Source: Clavulina sp. PMI_390 (lineage: Eukaryota > Basidiomycota > Agaricomycetes > Cantharellales > Hydnaceae). Taken from it: a stretch of 64,000 nt of DNA. The notes below the pieces were generated by a model. The model had not been told where the DNA came from, did no database searches, and saw nothing but the letters and a program-made list of their open reading frames with translations. Position numbers and translations under genes: made by a program. The stretch lies in the NCBI GenBank assembly GCA_015039315.1, contig WIDE01000053.1:28189-92188 (forward strand), given 5' to 3'. Shown here one piece after another: positions 50,491-60,620 of the stretch; the first letter of the stretch is position 1, and every line of letters starts with the position of its first letter.

Positions 50491-52559
50491 CAACTAAGCG
50501 TCAGTGGCACATACTGTTGCCACACCACTTCCTGTTGTTTACATTGTGCGCAACGTCGCCGCGGTCCCCAACACGTCATCATGTGCTACGGAGATGTAGC
50601 TTGGCCGTTGATATTTTTTAGATGCAATGCAAGCACATGCACGAATCCTTGTTATCTACAACTAAGAGGGGCTACCAGTGGAAGCAGTGTTGCCACCGCT
50701 CACACCGTTGTCGAGGACGCCGAGGACGCTTTCGGAATTCGGTATCTAAGGCAACACGCTAAGCGCCGAACGATTTGATAGTGATTTGCATTTCATTTCA
50801 ACACAGGGTTCGGCAGAGAAAACCCTGTGGCTGGTCCGCTGCTGGCGAACGGCCTCTCAGACTTCTACGTAGTATACATGATGCTGGTAGCTAATATTGT
50901 ACATTGCAACGTCAAGGATTTTCAGTATTTACGTCTTGTCCGCCCGTCAGTCAGTCGTGAACAACAGCGACAATGTTTACCTAGTGATACACGGCCTGAT
51001 GAACTATAGTTTCAACGAACGAACCCGGGGTGAAGCGTCAGACTAGGGTTGCCTAGCGAATAGGGGAAGGATAGTATGTGAGGGTGATTGGATTCAGGAG
51101 ACGAGGTGTCTGAACACACGAATGAAGAGCTTGACATAGTTCGGATAAATGCGGCGGTAAGGGACAGGGAATGACGCGACGAGAGCGTGCTGGGAGTCTT
51201 GCAAGCGATGGGGGGCCTACGCAGTGGACACGTAGCAGCGTGCGTGGGATGAGGAGCGGGGAAAAGCTGAGCACCTACGGAAGTAGATGACATGAATCAG
51301 TCGCTCGTTAAACGCAGAATGCAGTCGTGGCAGAATACTGACAGAGTAAAGGAGTGGAGCCGCATAGCAGTAGACACCACGACCATCAGAGAGTGAGAGG
51401 AGAAGAACAAGGAGGAAGGATGCCAGCGAGGTGGTGGGCGAAAAGTGGAGGACAAGAAACGAATGCAACTGATTTGCATGACACGTGACATACAGGGTCA
51501 GCCTCGTCATTGCAGCGAAGTGCCCACCCAAGTTATATGGCTCCTCAAATCTAAATCTTGCACAGCATAGGCGACGACGGCAGAGAGGAGAATTTTTGTG
51601 GCAATCATAGAAAGGGGATTGCTGAGGTTTCACCCCAAAAGATGTTCGCAGAAGTCGTGACCGGACTCATCTGCGTGCCGTCACATCGTCACGGTTACGA
51701 CTCCTCCCCTTCCTCCCTTCACCTGGTCTTCCACTTAGCGCCCCACTGTCATTGTCGCCACATTACACTCTGCTGTTAAGACATGACAAATATCTGATGT
51801 ACGTACTTGTCACAAACTTATACCAGTGGGAACTTGTTGTTCTTATCCTTGTGTTGGCCTTCCCGTCGTCGTCGACGCGTTCTCTCCACGTCTGTGACGC
51901 GTTTTTGACTCCTTTGGCTGTCTCAAGTCCACCCAGATCCCCTCTCGAGCCTGTCCACCACGCATTTCTTCGGGTTCGTTGCTTTCTCCTTTTACTCTAT
52001 GTAAGAAACTGACGGCCAATGACTTCGCGTTGAATGAATACATCTACGGGGTACGACTTCTTGCTTTTTTTCGCATTGCATCTTGTACTGAGTGTTTACC
52101 CCTTTGAATGTAGCTCCACTCCCTTTCTTAGCCATGCTTCCCTGGGCTCACCCTCTCGGCCTCAGACCCTCCAGCAATATCGCCCCGTCACCCCGCGCTT
52201 GATTCAACACTGGCTTTACACCGACTTCACGACATAGCGCTTCCAGCGCTCCATTCATCCAACCACTTTTCATCCCATCTGATGGATGTCTTTGCTCGCA
52301 GTCCATCGTTATCTGAGTCCGCTGACAACTGTGTATCTTCTCTCTACGACTCACCTGACCCTTCTACGCCTCTGCCCTTGATCACATGCTGCGTGGCCCG
52401 ACCCCTCTATTGGCCCTTCCTTTACCTTCCTACCATGCTATCGTATTCATGTACATTATACGCGCTTATGTATTATACTGAATAGATATAACCATGACTA
52501 ATTGACCCTATGTTCTGCCAATCCCGATAAATCGTGATACATCCGGATACCAAACGAAT
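50491..52559. other. Region between the inverted repeats, no supported gene
   Basis: About 2.1 kb with only short frames on both strands, Ser/Pro-rich by low-complexity content and without recognisable domains or splice structure. It may be the inside of a decayed element bounded by the repeats at 50.4 and 52.6 kb. Confidence 0.3.
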
Positions 52560-52695
52560 CATGATATATCTGGATATGAATTGGTTCATGATGCATCTGG
52601 ATACACCTGGATACGTGTATCCGGATGCGTATGATATCCATGGGCGCCTCCATGGAGGATGCATCATGATTTGCGTGGCGCCCTGGATTTTCCGC
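52560..52695 (-). repeat. Dispersed repeat, right copy, with palindromic units
   Basis: Inverted relative to 50381-50490 and ending in ATTTGCGT. It also holds degenerate units built on ATC(C/T)GGATA: CATCCGGATACC, ATATCTGGATATG, GCATCTGGATACACC and a hairpin GGATACGTGTATCC, then CCATGGGCGCCTCCATGG. It could form strong secondary structure. Confidence 0.55.
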
Positions 52696-52718
52696 CACAG
52701 TCCAATTCTGAGCGCATC

Positions 52719-53068
52719 ATGAGACATGGCTCGTCGTTTTCTCCTGGTTTTGGCCGATCCCTACTTTCGGTTGCGGATATCGATGAAGTGGCAAGAGATG
52801 CTGGCCTTGAAGATCCCGAAACAAGCGTGCTGGAGGCGTTGAGCCAAGTCTGTCTTTCAGCGAACCTCCGTGCTTTACCACTTAACCCAAAAACTAACAT
52901 CTTGACATACAAGAGCCGCTTGCGAAGCAAATGCTGCGAGTTTTGGCTGCTCTTATTGTTCTTGACCATCAGCAGAGTTCAGCGGATGCTACATTGACGC
53001 AAGTCAGTAATCAAACGTCGCAGTTGGCCCGTGATACAGAATTGGCTGAAATACTGTTGGCGGGATAA
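52719..53068 (+). CDS. Small hypothetical protein, possibly frameshifted
   Basis: Unrecognised. The first part from ATG 52719 reads like coding sequence (RSLLSVADIDEVARDAGLED then SVLEALSQ). A second part in another frame, about 52914-53068, also reads like coding sequence (EPLAKQMLRVLAALIVLDHQ, then TQLARD-like and LAEILLAG, stop TAA). The helical, Leu/Ala-rich character fits one protein, but I could not find a GT-AG intron joining the frames in phase. It is either a frameshifted remnant or a gene with a less obvious intron. Confidence 0.3.
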
Positions 53069-54089
53069 GGCGCTTCTATATACTCCACACGAGATGTACA
53101 TACAGTAGCTAGTGGAACACGAGATCGATTTTTGCACTTTTTCATATGAAGCGAACCACTGGTCTAGCGTGCCCAGGAGCGATATATCGACGATGAATAT
53201 CGTTCGGCATGCAAGACTTGGTGTGCCGATCAGCCGTAGCTGGGACGATCGCTTCGCAAGGTGTCAAGGTTGATCGATTCCTGGATGTGTCAAAACCTCA
53301 TTTTTCTTTTCCTCCATTCTGACGGTCCCAGCGTGTTCGTACGACCTCTAAAGGATGTTCGATCATGTTTGGACTGTGGTTTCCATGTGAACTAGCAGTC
53401 CGAGATCGGGGTGTGGCTCTGAACATTATTGTTCCAGCAGCGCTTTCCGAGATCGGGACATTATGATTGGTTTTCTATGCGAAGCTCTTATGATATCATT
53501 TCTACTGCGCTCTACGACTCCTTTTACGTACAAAACCCCATGACTTGATTAGTATTTTCTTTTGTTCTTCTCCTTTCCTCGAGATGACTCGACCTGCCCA
53601 ACGCATGCGTGTCACTCTCTCTATTCAGTTGTTGTACATAAGTATCTTCGCGACAGGGTCCTAAACCCTTCGTGGAATCCCCCCCAAGCATCTCGAATAG
53701 TAACAAGTGGTTCTATTGACGTGCTTAGTGTAAAGAGTTTCATCTCTAGTCTAAGTGAAGCACGGGTAGCCGGTGTACCTCATTGTAGAGGAACGGTATC
53801 CAAGCGATTGCGTTGGTGATCGTTGCTACGGGCTTTGTACACGTTGTCAGATCGTACTAGCTAGTGCGATCGCCCTCGGACCTGTTTGTCGGGTCACCCC
53901 AGCAGTCCCTGTGTGGACACTCCCCCGTGGTTCGTTTGCGGATCACATCACGTCGTAGCGAGAAGATTGATTTGCACGAATAATCGATTTTCTCATCTAC
54001 AATACCAAAAAATGCTACAGTAGGCTTGTTCCTTTTTACTGTAAACCGTTTGATTGATGAGTCTTTCATAGTCCTCGTGGACAAGGTAC
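53069..54089. other. Gene-poor region
   Basis: About 1 kb with no supported gene. Two CCGAGATCGGG boxes (near 53400 and 53448) form a short direct repeat. Otherwise nothing is seen. Confidence 0.3.
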
Positions 54090-54764
54090 ATGTCGTTTCA
54101 AATTGTCCGAGCACCAGAGGAATATGGTGAACAGTCTCCAACTAATGACTATGAACCTCCCATTGTTGCATCATGCTATGTAAGTCTCATCAACTCTCTT
54201 TATAGAAGATACTTAACGGCTTGCCATATATGCCTCAGATGTACCATTTCGAAGCAGACCCTCATTTACCGCAGACTCCCGCAGTCAAGAGCATGGGCAC
54301 ATGCGGGTTCACTTTGCTGTTAACAACTGAGATGCAAACTCGAGTCAAGGCAGCCATGCGAGTGATCTATCAATCAACCGTGAAGTCAACCTACAATAAA
54401 GCTGAAGGAAACTTGCTTTTCTATTATCTTTGGGTGTCTCAAACCGTTATCAGATTTTCAACTCTCCAGGGAAGAAATGTGCCACTCTGGATCGATTTGC
54501 TTCGACCATGCTAATCCATGGCCTTCCAACAACAAAGACATTCACGTCACCCGATGAAGTCGGCGAGATCACAAACCCCAAGTGCCTCGGCCACTTTGCA
54601 CTTTTGGTGAGTGCATTTTCAGAAGGAGTTTCCTTGAAGCCTTACTGGTTTTTTTTTTTTTTAATCCTAAGCGAGCCATCGCTCGTGACGATGAACTGGA
54701 AAGTATTCTTCCTTTCCTACTATGGGACCCTCGGGTTAATGGTGGGAACTTTTGGGACAGCGTA

Positions 54765-55290
54765 CTGTACTGGAACGACCATAAGTTCATGGGTTGTGAC
54801 CTGTGACTAAGTTCATGGCCAGGGACCGTTAGTTCACTAGTTCATACCCCGCTGTGACATGTGGTCAGGAAGAAAATACCCTCCCATACACAGTCCAAAA
54901 ACGACAAACCCATTCGTCGCCGATCCAGTGCTCACTGGAACTTACTATTCAATGTATCCTATGGCCAAGCTGTGCTCGCCTTAGCAACGTTTGGGTGCAT
55001 TTGATATTCATCGGCAGGCCGATATCTGATCGACCGATTGGCCCGCATATGTGAAAAATAAACTGTGGGCGATCCTCTCATCAAATTCCTTCTTTATTGA
55101 CTCAAATACATGCCTATGCTTGTTGGCACCTTTCTCGAGTATTTTCGGGAATTTATGCTGAATTTTTGAGAATTTTGACCATTTCATAAGCGCTCACCGC
55201 CTTCAGCATTAGTGACCTGTGACCATTGCGATAAGTTCGGTTCAAAGGGGTCCGCGGCGCGTGACTGAACTTATGGTCGTTCCCGTACAG
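54765..55290. mobile_element. Tc1/mariner-like MITE, 526 bp
   Basis: Terminal inverted repeats of about 25 bp: CTGTACTGGAACGACCATAA at the left end and the complement of TTATGGTCGTTCCCGTACAG at the right end, with one mismatch, both continuing through GTTCA. It is flanked by the target dinucleotide TA (54763-54764 and 55291-55292). Internal subterminal repeats such as GTGACCTGTGAC also occur inverted. There is no transposase frame, so it is non-autonomous. Confidence 0.85.
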
Positions 55291-55919
55291 TAAGTCGAGT
55301 GTTGAAGCTATTCCCAAATGGAAGCCCTCACGGTGCTGGAAATCGTACAAAGTGAGGAGTCTAGTCTATATTGCGTAAAATTCCTGTCGTGATCCTCAAA
55401 TCTTCTCCAGTTTCTTCGCCCAGCTTGTTCAACGTGATAGAATGCTGGTCATCACAAACTGGGATGCTCGTGATGAACAGGCACAAGGCCCTCCCATGCC
55501 ATCATCGCATCGTACTCCACAGCTCTCAACGCCCACTTCATCACCCAGAATCATGTCCCGGCAAATGTCCTCTCAACCTGTTCCGGCACGCTCTCAAAAT
55601 CATTCGCCCTCTCCTCGAACAAGGTCGCTTTGCCACACTTTGCTCCCCCGTATTTTGTCCCCACATACACCATCAGCCCTCTCCGAATCCAATGCGCTTG
55701 GCTTGGGCGATGTTTACGAACCAGGTCCACAGCAGAGAGGCCACTTGTTGGGTTCATCCAATCATCCACACCAATTGGGCAACCAGGACGTTGAGATAAC
55801 TGACTTCACATTGGCACCCTTTGGGACTGTTGCACAACAGAACTCACAGGGGCCAAGTATGGGTCTTCTCTGAATCCAGTCTCCTCCACCGCTCCTCCCT
55901 TTCATGCTGTTCCGGATGT

Positions 55920-56778
55920 TGTTGTTGTTGAACTCTTGTTTATTAGCTGTTTGGAGCTGCAGGCAATTAGCGCGCGCATAGAACGACCCGGGGGAGACTA
56001 TTCTACAAAGAAAAGCGGTCCGGAATAAATATGGATAAGGCGAAAGAGAAGTAGAAAGTGGAAAGTATTTTGGAGTAGCTTGTCAGTGCCATAGAGAATT
56101 ATGAATTAGTCTGCATAGGGTGTTTTCAGGATATTAAAGTTGGATCTACTCTACGGGTGTATGTGTGTTAGTCATCAGCAACGTAGAATAAGAGAGGGAA
56201 TAGTCCGTGGGTCTCAATGTAAACCTCCCGACATAAGGAGGGTCGGAGGGTGCAACGGGTGACCAGAGAAGGGCTGAAGGATGCGGTTAGACCTTTGCAA
56301 ATGCGTCGGTTACCTCGATGGATTCTGCTAATCGGGCCACGCCTTCGCGCGTGCCGAGCAGCTCTTCCATTGAGCGATCTTCTTCATCTTCTCCCAGGAG
56401 GTAACGGAATCAGTCGTAGTCCGGGCAGTCTTGGAGGATGTGTTGGCGGGTCTGGAGGTAGTGGCCACAAGGGCATTCCGTGGGTTCCGAGGGGACGAAT
56501 CGGCCGTAGTATGAGCCAGTGTGCGCGTGGCCTGTCCGAATTTGGCCGAGTCTGGAGAAAGTTGTGCGATCGTAGTTGCGTAAGCGGAATGTGGGAGTGA
56601 GTTGCGGGCGGAAGTAGTCTGCCTGAGTGAAGTCGGATCGGGGGCGCCGTTTTGTGGCCATCCAGCGATCGACCCAGTTTCTCTGGAGAGACTTCTTCCA
56701 TTCTGAGCCTATCCACGCAATTGATGACCAGCCTGGTGTGGTAGGGGCTAGATCACACCCGTCCTTGGCGAGTTTGTC
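55920..56778 (-). mobile_element. 5'-truncated LINE, copy B
   Basis: Minus-strand insertion flanked by a perfect 15 bp target duplication TGCTGTTCCGGATGT (55905-55919 and 56779-56793). The plus strand starts with the GTTGTTGTTG tail. The minus strand encodes the end of the pol protein: ADKLAKDGCDLAP (end of RNase H), a linker with TPTFRLRNYDRTTFSRLG and GHAHTGSYYGRFVP, and the zinc-like tail CPCGHYLQTRQHILQDCP. The 5' part was lost on insertion. It is the longest of three related copies. Confidence 0.88.
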
Positions 56779-57040
56779 TGCTGTTCCGGATGTCACCGAT
56801 GCATCATATAGTCGAGTTACTGATCAGCATTCAGACGAGCTGGGACGGCTTCACTCCGGGCGGCTCATCAGCTTATCGGTAGCTTTGATACTGTTATTCT
56901 GTCCGCCTCAATTACCTCGCATGGGGCCCAGAGTGATGTATAAGCCAGTGGTTAGCCCAAAATTATCATCTACCAAGCCAAATGGAGGGTTGGGTTATAG
57001 CTCTACTTCATACATAGTTTCCATTTATGCTTGCTCGTAA

Positions 57041-57676
57041 TCCTATTCTTTATGCCTAGTGCCAATACGCCACATGGCTGTAGCTCATTGATCCAGCAGA
57101 CACGTCACTCCCGTACCAATTAAGCACCAGACAAGCCATTCCTGCAACGGGAGGGGATTCGGAAGCATCTAATATCCATCCCAATAAGGGCATTGGCCCA
57201 GCAGATCAGTATTCAGTACCCCATGACAGCCGCTCGCAATCCACGACGCCAAATGACGCAGCGATCCGAACCGGTATGCAGCTCTCCGTCAAACGGCGTC
57301 AACTCTTGCTGCAAATTGGCGTAGAATAATCCACGCCATCCGGCGTCATTTCTGTCTGGCAGTGTACAGATGTAGATTTGTAAACTACGGCTCTAGAATG
57401 TAAGGTCTGAATTTTTGTCACTCCTACCCGCCATACGGCCAGCGTTTCTCGATACAGCTATGCATTGGTGAGGCCTCAGTACCGGACTGCACACCCCCCT
57501 GTCAGATATTCTACGTGCTCTTGGTAGTTACGAGTGTCTTCGGCTGAGGGAGGGTCAGTGTTGCCGACGATGAGGAGGTGGGCTCTCCCCACGGTCGGCT
57601 AGGCGTAAATCGTGATCCGGTTGCACGCTGAACCCACTAGCACACACACACTGGCACACACCCACTCAGACACTCA
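57041..57676. other. Intergenic region
   Basis: No gene is supported. Short inverted pieces CGCCAAATGACGC (about 57248) and GGCGTCATTT (about 57341) bracket about 100 bp and may be a tiny element. A CACACACA-type run precedes the LINE at 57688. Confidence 0.3.
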
Positions 57677-57687
57677 CTGTATACATT

Positions 57688-57966
57688 GTTGTTGTTGTCG
57701 GACTCTTGTTTATTAGTCGTTTGGGGCTACGGGCGATTCGCGCGAGCGTAGAACGACCCGGGGGAGACTATTCTACGTAGAAAAGCGGTCCGGAATAAAT
57801 ACGGACAAGGCGAAAGAGAAGTAGAAAATGAAAAGTATTAGGAGGTGTGGGGCCCTAGCATCGTAGGTATCATTAGGTAGCTTGTGAGTAGCGTATAGAA
57901 TTACAAATTAGTGTGCAGTGCGAGTTATCAGGATATAAAGGATGGGTCTACTCTACGAATGCATCG
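57688..57966 (-). mobile_element. 5'-truncated LINE, copy C
   Basis: A 279 bp 3' fragment of the same family as copies A and B, with tail GTTGTTGTTGT, then CTCTTGTTTATTAG and GAACGACCCGGGGGAGACTA shared with copy B. It is flanked by an 11 bp duplication CTGTATACATT (57677-57687 and 57967-57977). Non-coding. Confidence 0.87.
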
Positions 57967-58193
57967 CTGTATACATTTGTTTACTGTTTACTCAGACGGT
58001 TGGGCCACAAGTTCTCAACCACTTCGCTTAGCCGTTGTTTCGGTAAATCCTATACACCTTGGGAAGAATAGTCGAGCTAACGACCTGTTCACTCTGCAGC
58101 CTGCGGCCGATCTGAAAAGACGAGCATTTTGGACAGCTTACCATCCAGTCGCGTGCAAAGCCTCCAGAATTGGTATCTCGTAACGGTGTCGAC

Positions 58194-59962
58194 ATGCTCA
58201 CAGTGAGTTCAGGAAGTAAATCATAGAGTGATTGCTTACGCAGTGTTACCAACCTTGCGATCAACCGTGTAGAACGACCAGGGGGCAGACCCACTCCATA
58301 CTGCTAGTGAAACCTTCGCCTGCTATCCAGAGCTGAGAACCCATTTTACCAGTCACCAACAGGCGCACCGTATGCTCCGTACCCCCCCTCATCACTCCAC
58401 TTACCCTTACGCCGATGCGTATAATGCACGCGAGGCCTTCATATCTTTCCGAAAGCGAATTCTTGACCTCCCGGATTCCGAAATAGAAGACATTGTGACC
58501 ACTGTGCAAAACGTGCGGCTACTTTTTGCTTCTCCTTAAAACCGATGCTAACCTGGTAATATTGCATTCTTCGACCTTCGATGCAGTGCATCAAAATATG
58601 CGAGCTTCCTCCATCAGCGTCAGCTCTCGGGCTGCGCCTCCTCCAAGATATTTGTATACAATCTGGCGTGTTGCCTACAACGTACTGGATACGGAACGTA
58701 CTCATAGAATCCATCATTGCCTGGGGAGGTGAAACTACATCTTATAAAGGTAGATATGATGCAAGCCCTGTGGTTGTTCGGGTGTTCCATGAAGATTCCC
58801 GCTTACAGGCCGACGAACAAAGGAGGAGGTTGCAGGTAAACCCTTTCAATGGATCGGATGACATCGAAAGTGACATACCTGATCCCCGAACATTTATAGC
58901 TCGTTGTTAGGGAAATTATCACTCATTGGCAACTTCGCCATCCCAATTTGGTTAGCCTCGTCGGCATTTGCAGACCTGCGGATCACTCCTTTCGTGACCG
59001 CGGAGGCTTCAATGCAGCCGAGATGTCACCACATAGACTGCATGAAATGATACTTGAATATGCGGAACATGGGTCAGCGCTGAATTATTTGGCATCCAAT
59101 GATGGCTCTCAGCATTTTCTCCACGTGGTCTGTTCTCTTCTACTCCGCCTAGATGCCTCATATGACTTACGGGTTCTGAAGGTGAAAGGTGTGGTTGACG
59201 GCGTTGCATATCTGCATTCTCGGGTTCCACCTGTCATTCATGGGGACATCCATTATGTAAGTTGGGTTGGGTACAGATATATAGGACCACTATCTGATTG
59301 GTTTCTTGACTTAGCACAACATTCTCATCACTGGTTCAGGTGATGCACTCATCTGTGACTTTGGTCTCTCGCGTATCCGCCACATGATACCTCGCACAAA
59401 CACGCAGTTTAGTGAGGGCGGCCACATTAGATTCACTGCTCCAGAGATAACAAGCGGCCAAATAATGCTTTGCAATGAAGCTTCGGACATCTACTCTCTG
59501 GCAATGACTATTTACTCGCTGGGGGTAGGCAAACCCCCGCTCTACCATGTTCCGGGCGATCAGCGAGCTGTGAGGCTGATGGAGCACGGGGAACGTCCAA
59601 GCTATCTGCCTGGAAGTCGCATGGATGCATTTTGCGGGCCCAATGACGCCATTGTCCCGGACATCTGGCGACTACTAGAGCGGATGTGGGTGCAGGAACC
59701 TCGGGATCGACCAGGTGCCATTGATGTCCGTGATGCACTGAGCATCGCATACGGTCCTCTCTTTCTTACGCACGGAGATCCGGCCGTTCCGTCGCCCCTG
59801 TCTTCTCCACAACCACCAGAGAATAAACAAGAGCAGGTCACTGACTCTGGTATTGGCTTGGAGCCCCGGCCTGCTGACAAGACAAGCAATAGTCTAAGCA
59901 TGTCCGCACACTTGGTCGCTACACGTTCCTTTATTTCGGCTATTGTATCTCGCTATCTGTAG
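58194..59962 (+). CDS. Protein kinase-like protein 2 (beta3 Lys replaced by Arg)
   Basis: Paralogue of the gene at 47542-49051. Start ATG 58194 is proposed because exon 58194-58202 (MLT) joins 58282 in phase after a GTGAGT...CCAG intron, and exon 2 lacks an ATG. The N-terminal region has ETFACYPELRTHF and SFRKRILDLPDSE, then LRLLQDICIQSGVLP. Beta3 is PVVVRVFHE with Arg (CGG 58779-58781) in place of Lys, after a degenerate glycine loop (GGETTSYKG). Later motifs are complete: ITHWQLRHPNLVSLVGI, HGDIHYHNILI (intron within), ICDFGLSRI, FTAPEITSG and SDIYSLAMTIYSLGVGKPPL. A C-terminal extension of about 60 residues is Pro/Ser-rich. Stop TAG 59960-59962. The kinase fold is sure; catalysis is doubtful. 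Confidence 0.8.
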
Positions 59963-60309
59963 GAACCCAATTCAAACCAAGGATACGCAAATTGGTAGAG
60001 TAAACAGGTGTGTTTATGCCCCACCGTGTCTCGGCAAATCTCTCTCCTGGACACTTGTAGTCGTTTCATGGCACTGCTCTGCATGATTCAGGAGATTGCG
60101 TCCATTATGTGAAGCTCAGTACTGGTATTATGGTTGTTCTGAAGCAGTCTACACTGAATGGTACTCAACTTTAGCATCTAATAAGTTACTTGAACCAGGT
60201 GCACTACTGAACTATGAGGGCGTACCAGCCATGAACAAGGCAATATAGCCAAGGTGAGAACCAACTTACCCGCAATCTCCCGTAGGTAGAGCGGCAGGTA
60301 AGGCGGCAA
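59963..60309. other. Spacer after the second kinase
   Basis: About 350 bp with no supported gene, leading into the decayed gene fragment at 60310. Presumed 3' UTR of the kinase. Confidence 0.3.
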
Positions 60310-60620
60310 CGCAGATGCAAACTATCACAGCTTCGTGCCAGAGTTGAGCAATGTACAATATCCGAAGTAGATGGATATACTGGAGCAGCATATGAGGCAC
60401 GAGACTAAGGAGATTGATGAACCAGCAGTCTGTGTCCCCGGCAGGTTGTCACCGCTTCCCTGATCTGGGGTTAGCTGGGCTGATGTTTATTGAAATTTAT
60501 TCCGCCTTCTTTGCCTCATGGCTGGATTTGGACAGCGTATCATGTACCGCTATTTCTACAAGTTTTTATCGGAGTTCTTGGGAGATTGAGGGAGCTCAGT
60601 CAAGCCATCCCCTCTGAAAA
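60310..60620 (+). pseudogene. Decayed fragment of the 43.8-46.6 kb coiled-coil gene
   Basis: One frame reads SFVPELSNVQYPK, then a TAG stop (60368-60370), then MDILEQHMRHETKEID. This matches SFVPELGSVLYPK, IELLKRCRKHESGEID in the gene at 43774-46568. The following intron region is degenerate. A further match, ATTGAGGGAGCTCAG near 60586, corresponds to ATCGAGGGAGCTCAG near 46437 in the last exon. Exon order is kept. The upstream exons were not found. Confidence 0.75.

Larger units (their letters stand above)
54090..57040 (+). pseudogene. Hypothetical gene disrupted by a MITE and a LINE
   Basis: Unrecognised protein read from ATG 54090 (MSFQIVRAPEEYGEQSP). Exons join in phase: Y|MYHFEADPHLPQTP at 54180/54239; an intron near 54382-54455 to IFNSPGKKCATLDRF; then LL|RAIARDDELESILPFLLW across 54607-54672. 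Positions 54765-55290 are a MITE. After removing it with one TA, the frame runs on through VLKLFPNGSPHGAGNR, then across a GTGAGG...CCAG intron into FFAQLVQRDRMLVITNWDA. A Ser/Pro/Gln-rich region follows to about 55860, where the frame shifts by one base. Positions 55920-56778 are a LINE; on its far side the shifted frame continues as VTDASYSRVTDQHSDELGRL. The 3' limit (57040) is approximate. The inserts make this allele non-functional as written. Confidence 0.6.

Noticed and set aside
57070..57140. GGCTGTAGCTCA resembling the 5' part of a tRNA
   Set aside because: No matching acceptor stem, no GTTCGAATC-type T-loop and no cloverleaf downstream, so it is chance similarity.
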